NCBI RefSeq assembly: GCF_932294415.1
Contig: NC_065536.1
Location: 9,422,474-9,486,473 of the forward strand
DNA: 64,000 nucleotides
Direction of reading: 5' to 3'
Source of the DNA: Quercus robur
Taxonomy: Eukaryota; Streptophyta; Magnoliopsida; Fagales; Fagaceae
The stretch's first letter is position 1, and the number at the start of each line of letters is the position of its first letter. The notes beneath the pieces were generated by a model. That model made no database searches and had not been told where the DNA came from. It was given only the letters and a program-made list of their open reading frames with translations. Both the position numbers and the translations under genes were made by a program. This document shows, piece after piece, positions 23,411 through 34,402 of this stretch.

Positions 23411-23799
23411 TAAGCAGATACAAGCACCAACTGCATCAATTTCTTTCATCCTTTGAACAACAGTAACAACTTTGCTAGAAAATAAGCTAAATTTTACCTT
23501 ACATGCTGATCAATTCCCCCATTACATGCAAATGCCCTTTAATCTGCATATAAATTTGACTAAGATCTCATTGACCATTTGACTACATACAAATTATGAG
23601 ATTGCACAAGCAAATTCTGTGTTACACTTTTCAAAGGACGAATTCATGTTTTTGGTTTTTCCTCCAGAGGACAGTAAATAATAAAGTATGAACATTCTAT
23701 TACTTGTATACCCAACAAGGGACAAAACTTATGGCCAATCAGAAAAGACATAACCTATAATTATAACACATTTTGATTAAAAAAAAAAAAAAAACAAGA

Positions 23800-26700
23800 T
23801 TAGAAGTTTTCCTTATGGAAATCAAATTTGGTCGAGGTTTTCCTGGAAAAGTCTCGAGCTTGCCATCTTAGCTCCCCAACCAATCCAGCCGCACCACAAT
23901 AGAACACCCCTACAACACAATCAGCTCAACTTTAATTCAATTATATAAAAAATATTGATAGAAATAATCCCATATGATCAAGTTTAATAAAAGGAAAGCT
24001 TACCAACTCTTTCATTGGTGTGCTTAAGTGCTACATTCTTAAAAACGTTACGCCAATTTGGTCTAGCAAAATGTGTTTTAACCCTTGTGCCTGAGACAAT
24101 ATCCATACCAGTTTTAGCATGTTGTATTGATTGAAGCATAGTGATTAAAGCCGATCGAGCATCTCCTTCTTCATAAACACTAGTGCAATAGTTGTGAATC
24201 TCAATTACTCCATTACAAACACTTTCTGCTACCTCATTCATCACACCCTCAAACCACTCAAAAGAGCCTTGTTCACGAGTAACCCAATAGAAGTAAGCTT
24301 GTTTAGTAGCATTTTGTGCTTTTTGCTGCTTAATGTTATTAAGTACATCTTTAACAATGCTAATTAAAGGCGTGGCACCAATGCCAAGGCCGATGAGGAG
24401 GAGGACGTCATACTTTTTATACTCTTGTGCCGGTGCTCCATAGGGGCCGTCGATCAGGAGCCTTGGCATTCTGTTAATATGTTCCAAAAATAAAAATTTA
24501 TTGAGCAATAATGAAAATTCATTTACATTGGGCAATAAAAAATTATTGAGCAATAACGAGAAAATTTAGAAATGAGTTTTTTTTTTTTTAATTATTTTTT
24601 TCAAAGGCATTTTAAAATGACTAATTGAAATATCAGAAGGAACCTTGGTTTGTTATTGTCTTGTGCAGAGTCAGATAGGTCACTTTCGTCGCTAGAAGGA
24701 GGCTGGCATACCTATAATTAGCATGCCAATTTAAAAGGAAGAAAAATAATGTTTAGGCTTTAAAAAAAGAATGACCAAAAAAAAAAATTCCATGAATGAA
24801 TGGTAAAATTATTGAAAATGTACCTTCGAGAAAATAGCTTTGAGTTGTGATGTCCAGTCACCCAAGGTGCGTATGTGGATGCTAAGATAATTATCCCCTG
24901 GCGCTGAAGTAATCGAAAAAGGATGCCTAAATGCGACACATCATCGTCAACGATAATCATATATAACAATATTGACGATGGGAATAATAATAGAGAGAGT
25001 CTATCGATACAAACTATTTGACGATAAATTTGACATCCGCTGATATGGTTGATTGTTAATATTAAGTACAAAAGTAATATCAATGAGTCTAGATGAGAAC
25101 TAGTGAAAGCTTACCAACTCAACATGTGTGAAAAAATTAAAATTTATTTATTTTGTATGTAACATTAATCATAATAATAAGAAGTAAATATTGAATTACC
25201 ATTCAAAGGAAGAGACAGCTGAGCAATTTACAAATATATACTGCCCACTAGTATATCTAAAGCCTTGAGGTTTAGACATATGCAGGGCCAACACATTTCC
25301 GGGGTACAATGCAACCTGAAAATGCAAAACAAAGTCTAATTCCTTTAACTATTAAAAATATAGCGTGCATTCATTTCACTATAATTTCACAATATTGATG
25401 AACATCATCAAGAGAAAAGAGTGTCAGTGAAATTAAAAAGTACCTTTAATATCCGCACAGTTTTATAGCTAGATCTAAACCCACGTATTAAGCGTTCACA
25501 TGCATAGAGTAAAATTGGGACAGCCAGATACATCCATGTCTGAGACAATGTAGCACAAACAAAGTTAGAAAATAGAATTTTGGGAAATCTATAGCGCAAA
25601 ATCTTTTTTGCCATGGCCAAATTAGAACAAGAATTTCAGATGCTTACTGTCTTTCTGTGCCATTCCTTGGAGAAGTAAAGGTAGTATCCATGTACTAATA
25701 AAAGGATATAAACAATGACAAATGAGTGGTGGGAGTACCAAAAGGCATTGAACCCTGTGAGCTTTTTAATAGTTTTTGGAAGGTTTAGCTTGTTCCGACG
25801 GAACCAAGGTTGGGCTAATGTGTATGCTATAGCCATAAGAACTACCATAACCACGCCGGTCCAAACCTCAGTCCCTTTCACAAACCACCAATAGTTATTT
25901 GGTCGCTTCTCACCAAAAAATGGCTTCATTGACTCGTATTTATCATCCGAAGCATGTAATAGTCTAGGGAAGTCACATGTTAGATGTGCACCAGCATGTA
26001 GCCCAACTCCAATTGCAATTCCAAAAGCAATTACCTAAAGAATTTGGGTGAATTTTTTGTTCAAAGAAGTGCAAGTATTTTTTTTCTGTTTTGATTCAAT
26101 TGAATTAAGCAATAGATTTGTTGCCAATTAATTATGTACCTTATGGAAATTGATATTGTCATCAAAGGGAACCACCATCCCTAACTTGGTCTTGCTTCTA
26201 AGCCATGTAATGGTATTTCTGCACACGGGTAGAAGAATTAGGGCCATGTTGAACTTAAGCGTCTCGGCTGCACCCTTAGCAATGTTGACACAATAGCCCA
26301 TGACATCAAACACTGCCATATGCTTATATTGTATGAATTTCCAAGCGAAAAGGCCTGCGCAGATTGAAAGCCATAGGGCTATAACCCAAATCCGTTTCCA
26401 ATTGTCTTGGAGGAAGTAGGCAAGCCGCCGGTTGCACCGCTTTATGGGGTTGTACTCCATGGTTGGGACTAGCCTTTGGCTTAGTAGCCGGCCTAGAACA
26501 TGAGTATCAGTCCCCATGTTGGTTGATTTGCTTGGAGCTTGGAGGAGTAGCATTTCCAAGTTGTACAACTGCAGGTCAAATAGTCTTAAATTTTGGTTCT
26601 TTTGGAATGCTAGGAAGTTGTAAGCCTCCTTTTATTTTATTTTTTTGAAATTTGATATTTTGGGGGAGAGACTTGAATTCTAGATGTCTTCATTCATTAA

Positions 26701-26849
26701 AAACAGAAGAAGTGTCAATTGAGTTACAATTCTTGGTCAAATTAAAGTAAACTTTGCCTATTTGCTTAAAATCATAAAAGGCTCATCCATGTTCTTAATA
26801 ATTAGGCCAGTTTTGTGTTCAAAGGTTAATGTTCTTAAAAAGAAGTGTA

Positions 26850-26910
<61 letters not shown>

Positions 26911-29837
26911 ATTTTCTAAATTGGACCTTATTAGAGAAAGATTCAGTGAACAAATTTCATATAATTTTCACTTAAAAAAAATATCATAGAAAAGCATGTT
27001 CTTCACATCCAAACATGCTATATTCAAATTTTCAATTGGTGGATTATAATTTGGTCTGCGACGCTAAGGCAAATGTGGGTTGAACTAGGTCTAATCAAAT
27101 GGTATTTCTTTTTGGCTGAGCTATGGCTAGCCTAACTAGCAAAGCTTTAATCCATTTGGTTGGATGGATTTTAGGGAAAATGTTTTTTTGGATGTTTAGT
27201 TGGGTGGATTTTAAGATGGAAAATTGGTAGTGTTCTCGTATTTTCTCTCTAGATCCACTAAAGTGCTATCTTCCCAATTTGGGGAGAAAGTAGAGAAGGG
27301 AAGAGTAGTTGCAATCAAATGACTAAACTATCCCTCCTCTCATATTTTGTTTTTTTTTTTTCTCTTTCTTTTTTCTTTTGTACTAGGTATGATTTTTATT
27401 TTTTTTAATAATCTTCGGTGGTTGCCTTCTTTTTTTGTTGGCTGTTTGCCTTTTAAAAGAAAAAAAAATTAATTGGACATTATTTTTTAATAAGGGCATA
27501 TGAATAAATTTATACAAATTCTATTTTCTATTCTCCCATTTTTCTTTTTAACTAAACAAAAAAGTTTTCTACTCTCCCAACCAAACAAAAATGAGGAAAA
27601 TTAAAATCTCTTTTATATACCCACTTTTCTATTTTTTCAACCAAATGAATCCTTAGTTTCAGAGGAAAAGTATGTATATATATATATATACACACACACA
27701 CATATATATATATATATAATTAAAAATTTTATATAAAAAAGATATATACCTCAATGTATCCGAGGTTGTCTGGGTCCAGCTCTTCCATGATCAGTGCAGC
27801 ATACTCTTCGGCTTGTTCTTGGATCTTTGACAATTTATTTGCACAAGCACTTAAGGCAATAATCTGAAGAATTAAGCAAATTAATATACAATCATCTAGA
27901 TTTTCTATATTGAATACTTATCAGTTATTTGTACTAAAAGTATGTAAAATTACTCCATTTTTGATATATCAATTTTCATAAATCTCACATCTTTCACCTC
28001 TTCTTCTGTAATTCTACCATCAGCGTTTTTGTCCACCCTGCAATCGGTATGTAACATATGTTAGCCAGAGCTTATGACAAAAATATAAGTTTTTCACAAA
28101 ATTTTATATGTATTTTTTTAAGAAAAAATTTTGGCTATAACCCCCACTAAAAAATTGACATAGCTAATTATTTTAAAAATTGAACGATTGGATATTATAT
28201 TCTTAACACTTATGTTAAATTTTGTACTAATTAGATGTTATTTATTATTTAATTTATAAATTTTTTATTAGACTACAAAAACTTGAAATTTAAACATTTG
28301 ATTGAAATTTAAACATTTTAAACTACAAAAATTGTACTTGAAAATGTAAGTCTCTATTGTTGGACTTGAATGATTATTCTCACATGTTTTCTATTATTAT
28401 TGTTACTTGTTTTGTACAAAAATGCCAACCACATTTTGATTCTTCTAATAATACACTTTGATAAAAAGATAATTATTGTTTCACACTCTGGCATAAAAAG
28501 GTTGTATTGATTATTTGAATGACTATGAAAGTATTCATAAATTCAATATATCTATTTATCAACGTTTACAAAATTCTCTAGCATTTAAAAATTGGGCAGA
28601 TAACCGAAGTTGTGCTGGTCACAAGCAGCATTGCAAAAGAATGATAAAATCTTACATGTCAAAGAAAGTTTGTAATCTTGTATCAAAGCTCTGATCAGTA
28701 ATTTGTTCCCAAAATTCGAAGAGGTCAGCTTCGGATATAGAAGATGACGTTATTCCTCTCCGACGAGCCAATGCATCAAATAATTCGCTTGCAAACTCTT
28801 TCGACTCTTTCATCCCTAATCACAATCACACCAAATTTCATAAATTTTAAAGAGTTATACAAATCGTTTTAACATTAAATTTGTGCCTAGATTAAAAAAT
28901 ATCAATTAACATGAGATTATTATGACTTTTTTTTTTTTTTTTGATCGTTTTTAGTACAACATATTCAAGAGATATTACAAAGTTGATCAAAATAGGTAAC
29001 TTTTTTTTTTTTTTTTTTTTTTGTTTTTTGCAAACAAATATAAGTTTTCCCTTTTTAGGGAATTGAAAGAATTGACATTTGAATGGCCCTCTTGGCGTTT
29101 CCAAGAGTTCTACTATTGTGAGTGTGCGCTTACTTGACAATAATGATGTGTACAGAGAAAATATTTCAACCTGACATATAACGCGATTGACTTGACCTAT
29201 TTTTTATTTGAACTTGAATATGCCTAATCTGAACTCAATTGACCCAACCCATGCTAGATCTATTATACGTGCGTAGAAAACATAGGGACATAAAACAAAT
29301 ACAAAAGTAAGAAATCTTGAAACTGTAACCAAATCAATGCATACCTATACATTGGGCAAACATAGTTTTGGGAAGCATCTCATTGACAGCCAATTCTTTA
29401 AACCGAGCTTCAACCTGGGACCAACCTTCACTTCCCACCTTTTTTCCGATAAACTTTAGGCCTTTTAGAGCACGAGCAGCCCCGGACTTGGTCCTATCAA
29501 CTTTGTTAAACCTAGTTGAAGATGCCATGCGCTTCATCCCCAGTGATACTTGTCTAAGTTGAAATGAGAGATGGGAACCAAGTGTAGAAGGCTTTTTCTC
29601 AAACTCCCTTGTTAAACTTGCAGTCTCTGAGTTCCTTCCCTTAATGTTTTGCACCGAAATAGAGTCATCACGTACGTCTACTGTGATTTCTACATAGCAT
29701 TCATCTTCTTTGAATCTTGTACTCTTTTTGCTGCTATTTCTTTTGATGGATGGACCACTTAAAGGGGCATAGCCTACTGGTTTGCTAGTGCTTCCAGACT
29801 CAGAAAATGAGTCATCTTGGTTTTCTTGATTATTCAT
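23800..29837 (-). CDS. RBOHB: Respiratory burst oxidase homolog, RBOHB-like (tandem copy 1)
   Basis: NADPH oxidase producing apoplastic superoxide from cytosolic NADPH. Predicted 863 residues in 12 coding exons: 29,345-29,837; 28,656-28,815; 27,989-28,037; 27,750-27,863; 26,140-26,568; 25,648-26,034; 25,444-25,539; 25,200-25,315; 24,824-24,926; 24,644-24,711; 24,004-24,470; 23,800-23,909. All introns are GT-AG and in phase. Seen: [11 protein letters not shown] near the N-terminus, EF-hand loops starting at Asp220 ([12 protein letters not shown]) and Asp264, six-helix heme core with His428/432 and SHH near 517, FAD motif HPFSITSAP from 616, DGPYGAP from 679, GLGIGATP from 699, and FHKENF at the end. 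The linker after NNIKQQ is 16 residues shorter than in copy 2. An orphan splice acceptor (TTTCAG) precedes the ATG, but the upstream exon seen in copy 2 is missing. Closest by eye to RBOHB. Coding sequence looks intact. Confidence 0.93.
26665..26745 (-). mobile_element. SINE fragment in RBOH copy-1 intron 4
   Basis: On the minus strand, TAACTCAATTGACAC resembles an A box, and the complement of GAGACTTGAATTCT gives a B-box-like GAATTCAAGTCTC. It resembles the tRNA head of the window's SINEs, but no tail or target duplication is clear. Confidence 0.35.
26850..26907. repeat. (TA)n(GA)n microsatellite in RBOH copy-1 intron 4
   Basis: Compound microsatellite: about ten TA units followed by about eighteen GA units. 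The matching intron of copy 2 has none. Confidence 0.9.
27150..27652. mobile_element. Harbinger-like MITE in RBOH copy-1 intron 4
   Basis: 503 bases with TTA on both sides (27,147-27,149 and 27,653-27,655). Ends are ATCCATTTGGTTGGATGG and the complement GGATTCATTTGGTTG. The homologous intron of copy 2 (37,015-37,509) lacks it, so it inserted after the gene duplication or was lost cleanly. No coding sequence. Confidence 0.65.
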
Positions 29838-29963
29838 CCTTATTTCTCTTGTATTGCTTTGTGTTGGTAGCCTTAAACCGGTGCTCTGAAATGAAAGTGA
29901 AACTTGTTAGTACTGTAGCATGACAAGCTCGCCAATATCATCAAGATATGGTGAAAACGATTT

Positions 29964-30003
<40 letters not shown>

Positions 30004-31060
30004 TATATAGACTTATAGAATTCGCAATTGGCAAGTCAATTTCCAAGACAGTGCCACATAAAGTTAAAACATTTTCCTTATGTTTTGTTTTTTCTTAATA
30101 AGAAAAAAGAAAAAAGAGGGTAGATTTAATGGGGGTAGAGGGGGAGAAAGGCTTGTGGCTTCCACATTTCAGACTGCTTAGCCTAAAATTAACGACTTCA
30201 ATCATGAGTTACAAAAAGTAAAAATTTCAATCAAAATTGTTCAACAAATACCTATGAGAATAATGATAGTCACGACATGATGAACATAATAACAACAACA
30301 ATAATAATAAAAATAATTTGTGTTTTTAGTTAGCTTAACTGGTAAAGTATTTTATTGAAACCTGAATTCGAATCTCGATAACAGCAAAAACCAATTAGTA
30401 TCTTAACCTGATGAAAAAATAAAATCATTATATAACAAATGTTATAAGTTCAAATATACTAATATCTATTTAAACAACAACAACAATAATAATACCAAAT
30501 TTTGACAGGTTCACGGTATAGAAAACAAGAAAAACGAGCTTAAATGGTTGAAGTTTCCTCTGCATCCATTTGTAAACAACTTCTAATCCAAATAACCTAC
30601 TCCACGATGTTGAATAATAAAAGTAAAAGAAAATTTTCTCTAGTATGTTCATGTTCTTCCCGCAGTGAAAGCTGACTTTCATTTGGTAATTTAAAAAAAA
30701 AATGATTAGTATAATAACAACATATCAGTGCTTGATTTGATTCAAGCCCAATAGATAACCCCTAACAATTGACCACACAGTTGAGAACCACAAAAGATTA
30801 GGTCAACGATGTATTTGGGGAGCCACAATGTTGAGGATTAGTCATTCATTATTCATGTCATTATTAACGCTATTATAGAACTAAAATCACGGGATGGTCT
30901 ATGGTCATTGTAATTCAATGACCATAGAGGCATTTGACATTTGACATATTCCTTTGAAAACTCTCACTTTTTTTTTTTTTGGTAGTTAAAGTCTTAAAGA
31001 GCCTAATTCTTAATTATATATAGTCTCTATCGAGAAGTGAAAAAGTTGACTATGGATAAA
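29838..31060. other. Upstream region of RBOH copy 1, homologous to copy 2
   Basis: Shares ordered landmarks with 42,370-44,360: AAGATATGGTGAAAACGATTTCA, CGCAATTGGCAAGTC, CACATAAAGTTAAAA, ACCACAAAAGATTAGGTC and GTTAAAGTCTTAAA. It contains a 30-base-plus poly(T) at about 29,969-29,997 and a SINE-like fragment at 30,330-30,420. No TATA box or leader exon like that of copy 2 is visible. Confidence 0.7.
30330..30420 (+). mobile_element. SINE-like fragment
   Basis: TTAGTTAGCTTAACTGGTAA resembles an A box. GAATTCGAATCTCG about 45 bases later resembles a B box. The downstream ACCAATTAGTATCTTAACCTG matches the body of the SINE at 38,260-38,429 (ACCAATCAGTTTTGG region) loosely. Probably an older relative. 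Confidence 0.45.
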
Positions 31061-33590
31061 GTCAAACTACTACCTACAAAATCAGTGACATTATTAATTC
31101 CTCAAGGAGCTACTAAAAATTAACTGTTCACAATCATAATCATATGTGATTAAACTTTATCTTTCAATTTGATAGTCTGATTGGAGGCTGAAGCTATCAT
31201 GACATATAATTTGAATATGTTAGGTTCGAAAAGTTTAGAACAATTGGCAAACTGTGAACATAAACTTGTTTAGGTATAGATCATAGAGTTTATAGAGTAC
31301 ATTAGATAATGCTCAAGGTGCTGCAAGTCAAAATACAAGAATAAGGAAGCTGCAGGTTCAAGATTTGAAACATGCTAGGCTTGACCAATTAAATTGTGTT
31401 TCTGTAAAAATTTAATTTCGGCCCAACAACCCATTGACCCATCAAGTGATTAAGGTTTTAGATCTAATTCACATTGTATTTAAAGGAAACCCTAAAACAC
31501 ATTTTGTAGAGATTTTGAAGCTTCTCTTTTGAGATTTAAAAGGTTCTATGTCTTCTCGTTTTAAAGTCACTATTGGAAATTGTGCGTGCCCAATCTTCCA
31601 CAATGTGGGCCTTGTGAGTAGGCTCACAACTTACTTGTTTGGTGGGTTTTGGATATCCTATAATGGGTGGTTCTTGGACGGGCTCGTTGGGACGTCTAGT
31701 AGAGAAACTAACTTCACTCTCTCCCTTTTTCCCTTTTTACCAACTCTCTATTAGATGCTCGGCTATTTTCTCAGTCGTCCCTCTCCATTCTCTAACCCCT
31801 CTTTCATTGTACCTTCTGCTATTTATAGCTTGAGGTGAGTGCTGGAACCATGATTGCTCTCTGATTCCGCTTGTGTGGGTGGGACCTAATTTAATTATTC
31901 CTAGCCAGGAATATGCTTCGTTGGGAATGGGAACTGGTACATTGGAACTAGTGTTGGCCACCGAAAATTGCTCGGTAGGGCAATCTCCCAAGGCACTTTG
32001 ACTGTCGAGATAAAGCTAAGTATTATCGGCGTACCAATTGACCACGGTGTACCTGAGGTGAACTCGTACATCAAGACTACGAGTGATGGGCTATTGGTTT
32101 TGGGCCATTCATGGGCCAATTATGACAGGATGGGTCCACATGTGGTACTGTTCATAGGCCTAGCCTAACTTGGGCCCCAGGGAAATGGGCTTTTTGTCGT
32201 ATGCCGTACAGAAATCAATTTACATACCATTGGAATTAGTTAATTTGAAGTTGCTGTATACTAGTCATCAAAGGTGCTAGAATTAAACTTTCAATGGTGG
32301 TCTTAGAGTCATAGATGTGAGGACTATGTGGAAGATCTAAAGTGTGAACTGGAGGTTCATGTGAGAGCAGATCAAAGAAGTCTGAGGGGTTCAGAGCTTA
32401 GTTAGGTAATTGTAGTTAGATTTACTATACAAATTGATATTTTTGACTGTAAATCTCAATTTGATATAATAGATTGTTCTCTTGGGATCGTTCCCTCCAG
32501 ATTTTTATTTTAAAACTAGTTTGTTTTATTAGTTTTCTTGAATTATCATAGCTTGTGTTATTTAGATTTCCGTTGTGCATGTTGATTGTGATGAATGTTT
32601 AACCTAAAAGTGAATAATTAACCTAAGTAACAACTTGGCTAATAATTTAGGTTAAATACTATATTTTTTCTGAGATCTAAAACTTTACATATTATTAAGA
32701 CTTCAAGATTTGTTTTATGTAAAATAATTAAAAAATCTAACGTTCAAAATTGTAATTTAAGCTTTGAGATGTGAAACTACCATTTTGCTCCGGGGTTAAA
32801 TGCATATTGTAAAATGGAGGATTTACAATGACCTTTTGTTGTACATATCTTAGCTGCAAACCTGCAACTTAAAGCTTTGCTAGATTTTGATTTGTCAAAC
32901 GGGTTTCAACGCATTTTGTCAATATTTGTAGTAACTATCATTTTTAATATTTATAATAACGTCTTGTTAACCAAAAGGGGGGAAAAATATTGAAAGAAAG
33001 AAAGAAAATTAAAGAACATTATTATTATTATTATTTTGCCATTTAAAAACTAATTTTGTTATACTTCGTTTTAATTTAATTTCTATTACAGTGGACATTT
33101 ACTTCTAAAATTTTTCAAAAAATATGAGAACAAGGGACAAACTCAAGATTTCAAGTTAGGGGTTGGAATATAAGCAACCAAAGAAAAAAAAAATCTAAAT
33201 AGACATTCATATTGTATTAACAAACTATTAGCTAAGACAAATACACAAAATCATTATTTCTTAATACATTAAAATGCAATCATCAATCAATAAAGATTTT
33301 TTTTTTTTTTTTAAAGCACACACACGCAAAAAATGATATTTTTTTTCTTTGTACTAACTACTGAGCTTGGCTATGATTTTTTAATTTTTTTTTTTTTTAA
33401 AGTTTTGTTTTTATTGAGTGTTTTGGGTTGGGTAGTTGTTAGATGGGCTGAGCTGACTAGATTGATTGGATGGGAGGGGGGCTTAAGGTTTTGGAAGAAG
33501 AGGACTGTAAAAAATGGAGAAAAAATAAATAAATAAAAAATCTTAGGGCCAGGCGGTCCAGGCCCTCTCTTAGGTCAATCCCTAATGAGA
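31061..33590. other. Unassigned DNA between the two RBOH duplication units
   Basis: No convincing gene. Short open stretches at 31,548-32,168 lack codon continuity or a recognisable domain. The neighbourhood (TATTTAAAGGAAACCCTAAA, repeated 'TGGGCC' words) resembles LTR-type sequence, but no PBS, PPT or matching LTR pair is visible. Homopolymer runs lie near 33,297-33,312 and 33,388-33,399. Confidence 0.5.
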
Positions 33591-34402
33591 ACGGTAACAA
33601 CTTTGCTAGAAAATAAGTTAAAATTTACCTTACATGAAAAATCAAAATTCCCGTTATAGTAGAAAGGGTTACTTTTTTTTAGTTTCAAAAAACAAAAAAA
33701 CAAGAAAAAAAGAAAAAAGAAAGGGTTACTTTTTATCTAAAGGGCTTTTCGAGAATTATATTTGGAGAAAGATACTTTTAAAATGTCATTAAAATATTAA
33801 GCGTTGAGTATTATCTCTGATGCTCTGTTATGTTTTTTTTTTTTTTTTTTTGGTTTAAAGCATTTCATGTAATAGAGGCGAGCTAATTTTACTATCAATT
33901 TTGTTGCTAGTTAGGCTTGTGATTGTAATGGTAGAGGAATGCCTTCTATCTCCTCCGTTCTCTTTGTGTTGGGAGTTAGTTATAGAAATACATAGTGTTC
34001 AATTCATCTTCTTCTGTGGAATGAATTTTTCCTTGTAACTAATTAGAAAGATAGAGCCATATATAGTACGTTTACTTGAACCCACACCATTGGAGAGCAC
34101 ACTGCAGATGAACAGGTTAAGATGTCATTTACAATTTGAGAAGTCTACATTGAAAATACGAAATAAGCAATTTTAATATTTGCTATTCTTTTACAAATAC
34201 AATTCATGTTTTCTGATTTACATCCAGCGAACGAAATAATTAAGTATCAAGATTAATTAATTAAATATAAATTACTATATGAATAAACCATTCTATTACT
34301 TGTATACCCAACAAAGGATTAAACCTATGAACAAAAAAATAAACACATAACCTATAATTATAATACATTTTCATGTATTAAAACAAAGGATAAAGAACAA
34401 AA
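33591..34402. other. Downstream region of RBOH copy 2, homologous to copy 1
   Basis: Matches about 23,460-23,799: TAACAACTTTGCTAGAAAATAAG, CATTCTATTACTTGTATACCCAACAA and ACATAACCTATAATTATAA. This fixes the left edge of the right-hand duplication unit. The intervening 33,660-34,200 is less conserved. Confidence 0.7.

Larger units (their letters stand above)
19833..23541. repeat. Segmental duplication, copy B
   Basis: Direct copy of 16,516-19,357 with the same internal order. It ends close to the 3' side of the first RBOH gene. The stretch AACTTTGCTAGAAAATAAG...TTACATG near its right end occurs a third time at about 33,595-33,640, downstream of the second RBOH gene. Its right edge therefore overlaps the RBOH duplication. 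Confidence 0.88.

Noticed and set aside
24760..25083. 107-codon minus-strand frame within RBOH copy 1
   Set aside because: It reads through an exon in the wrong frame and through introns. The exon is explained by the RBOH model.
31548..32168. Cluster of overlapping frames of 64-84 codons
   Set aside because: The frames overlap on both strands, with no domain, no start context and no homology I recognise.
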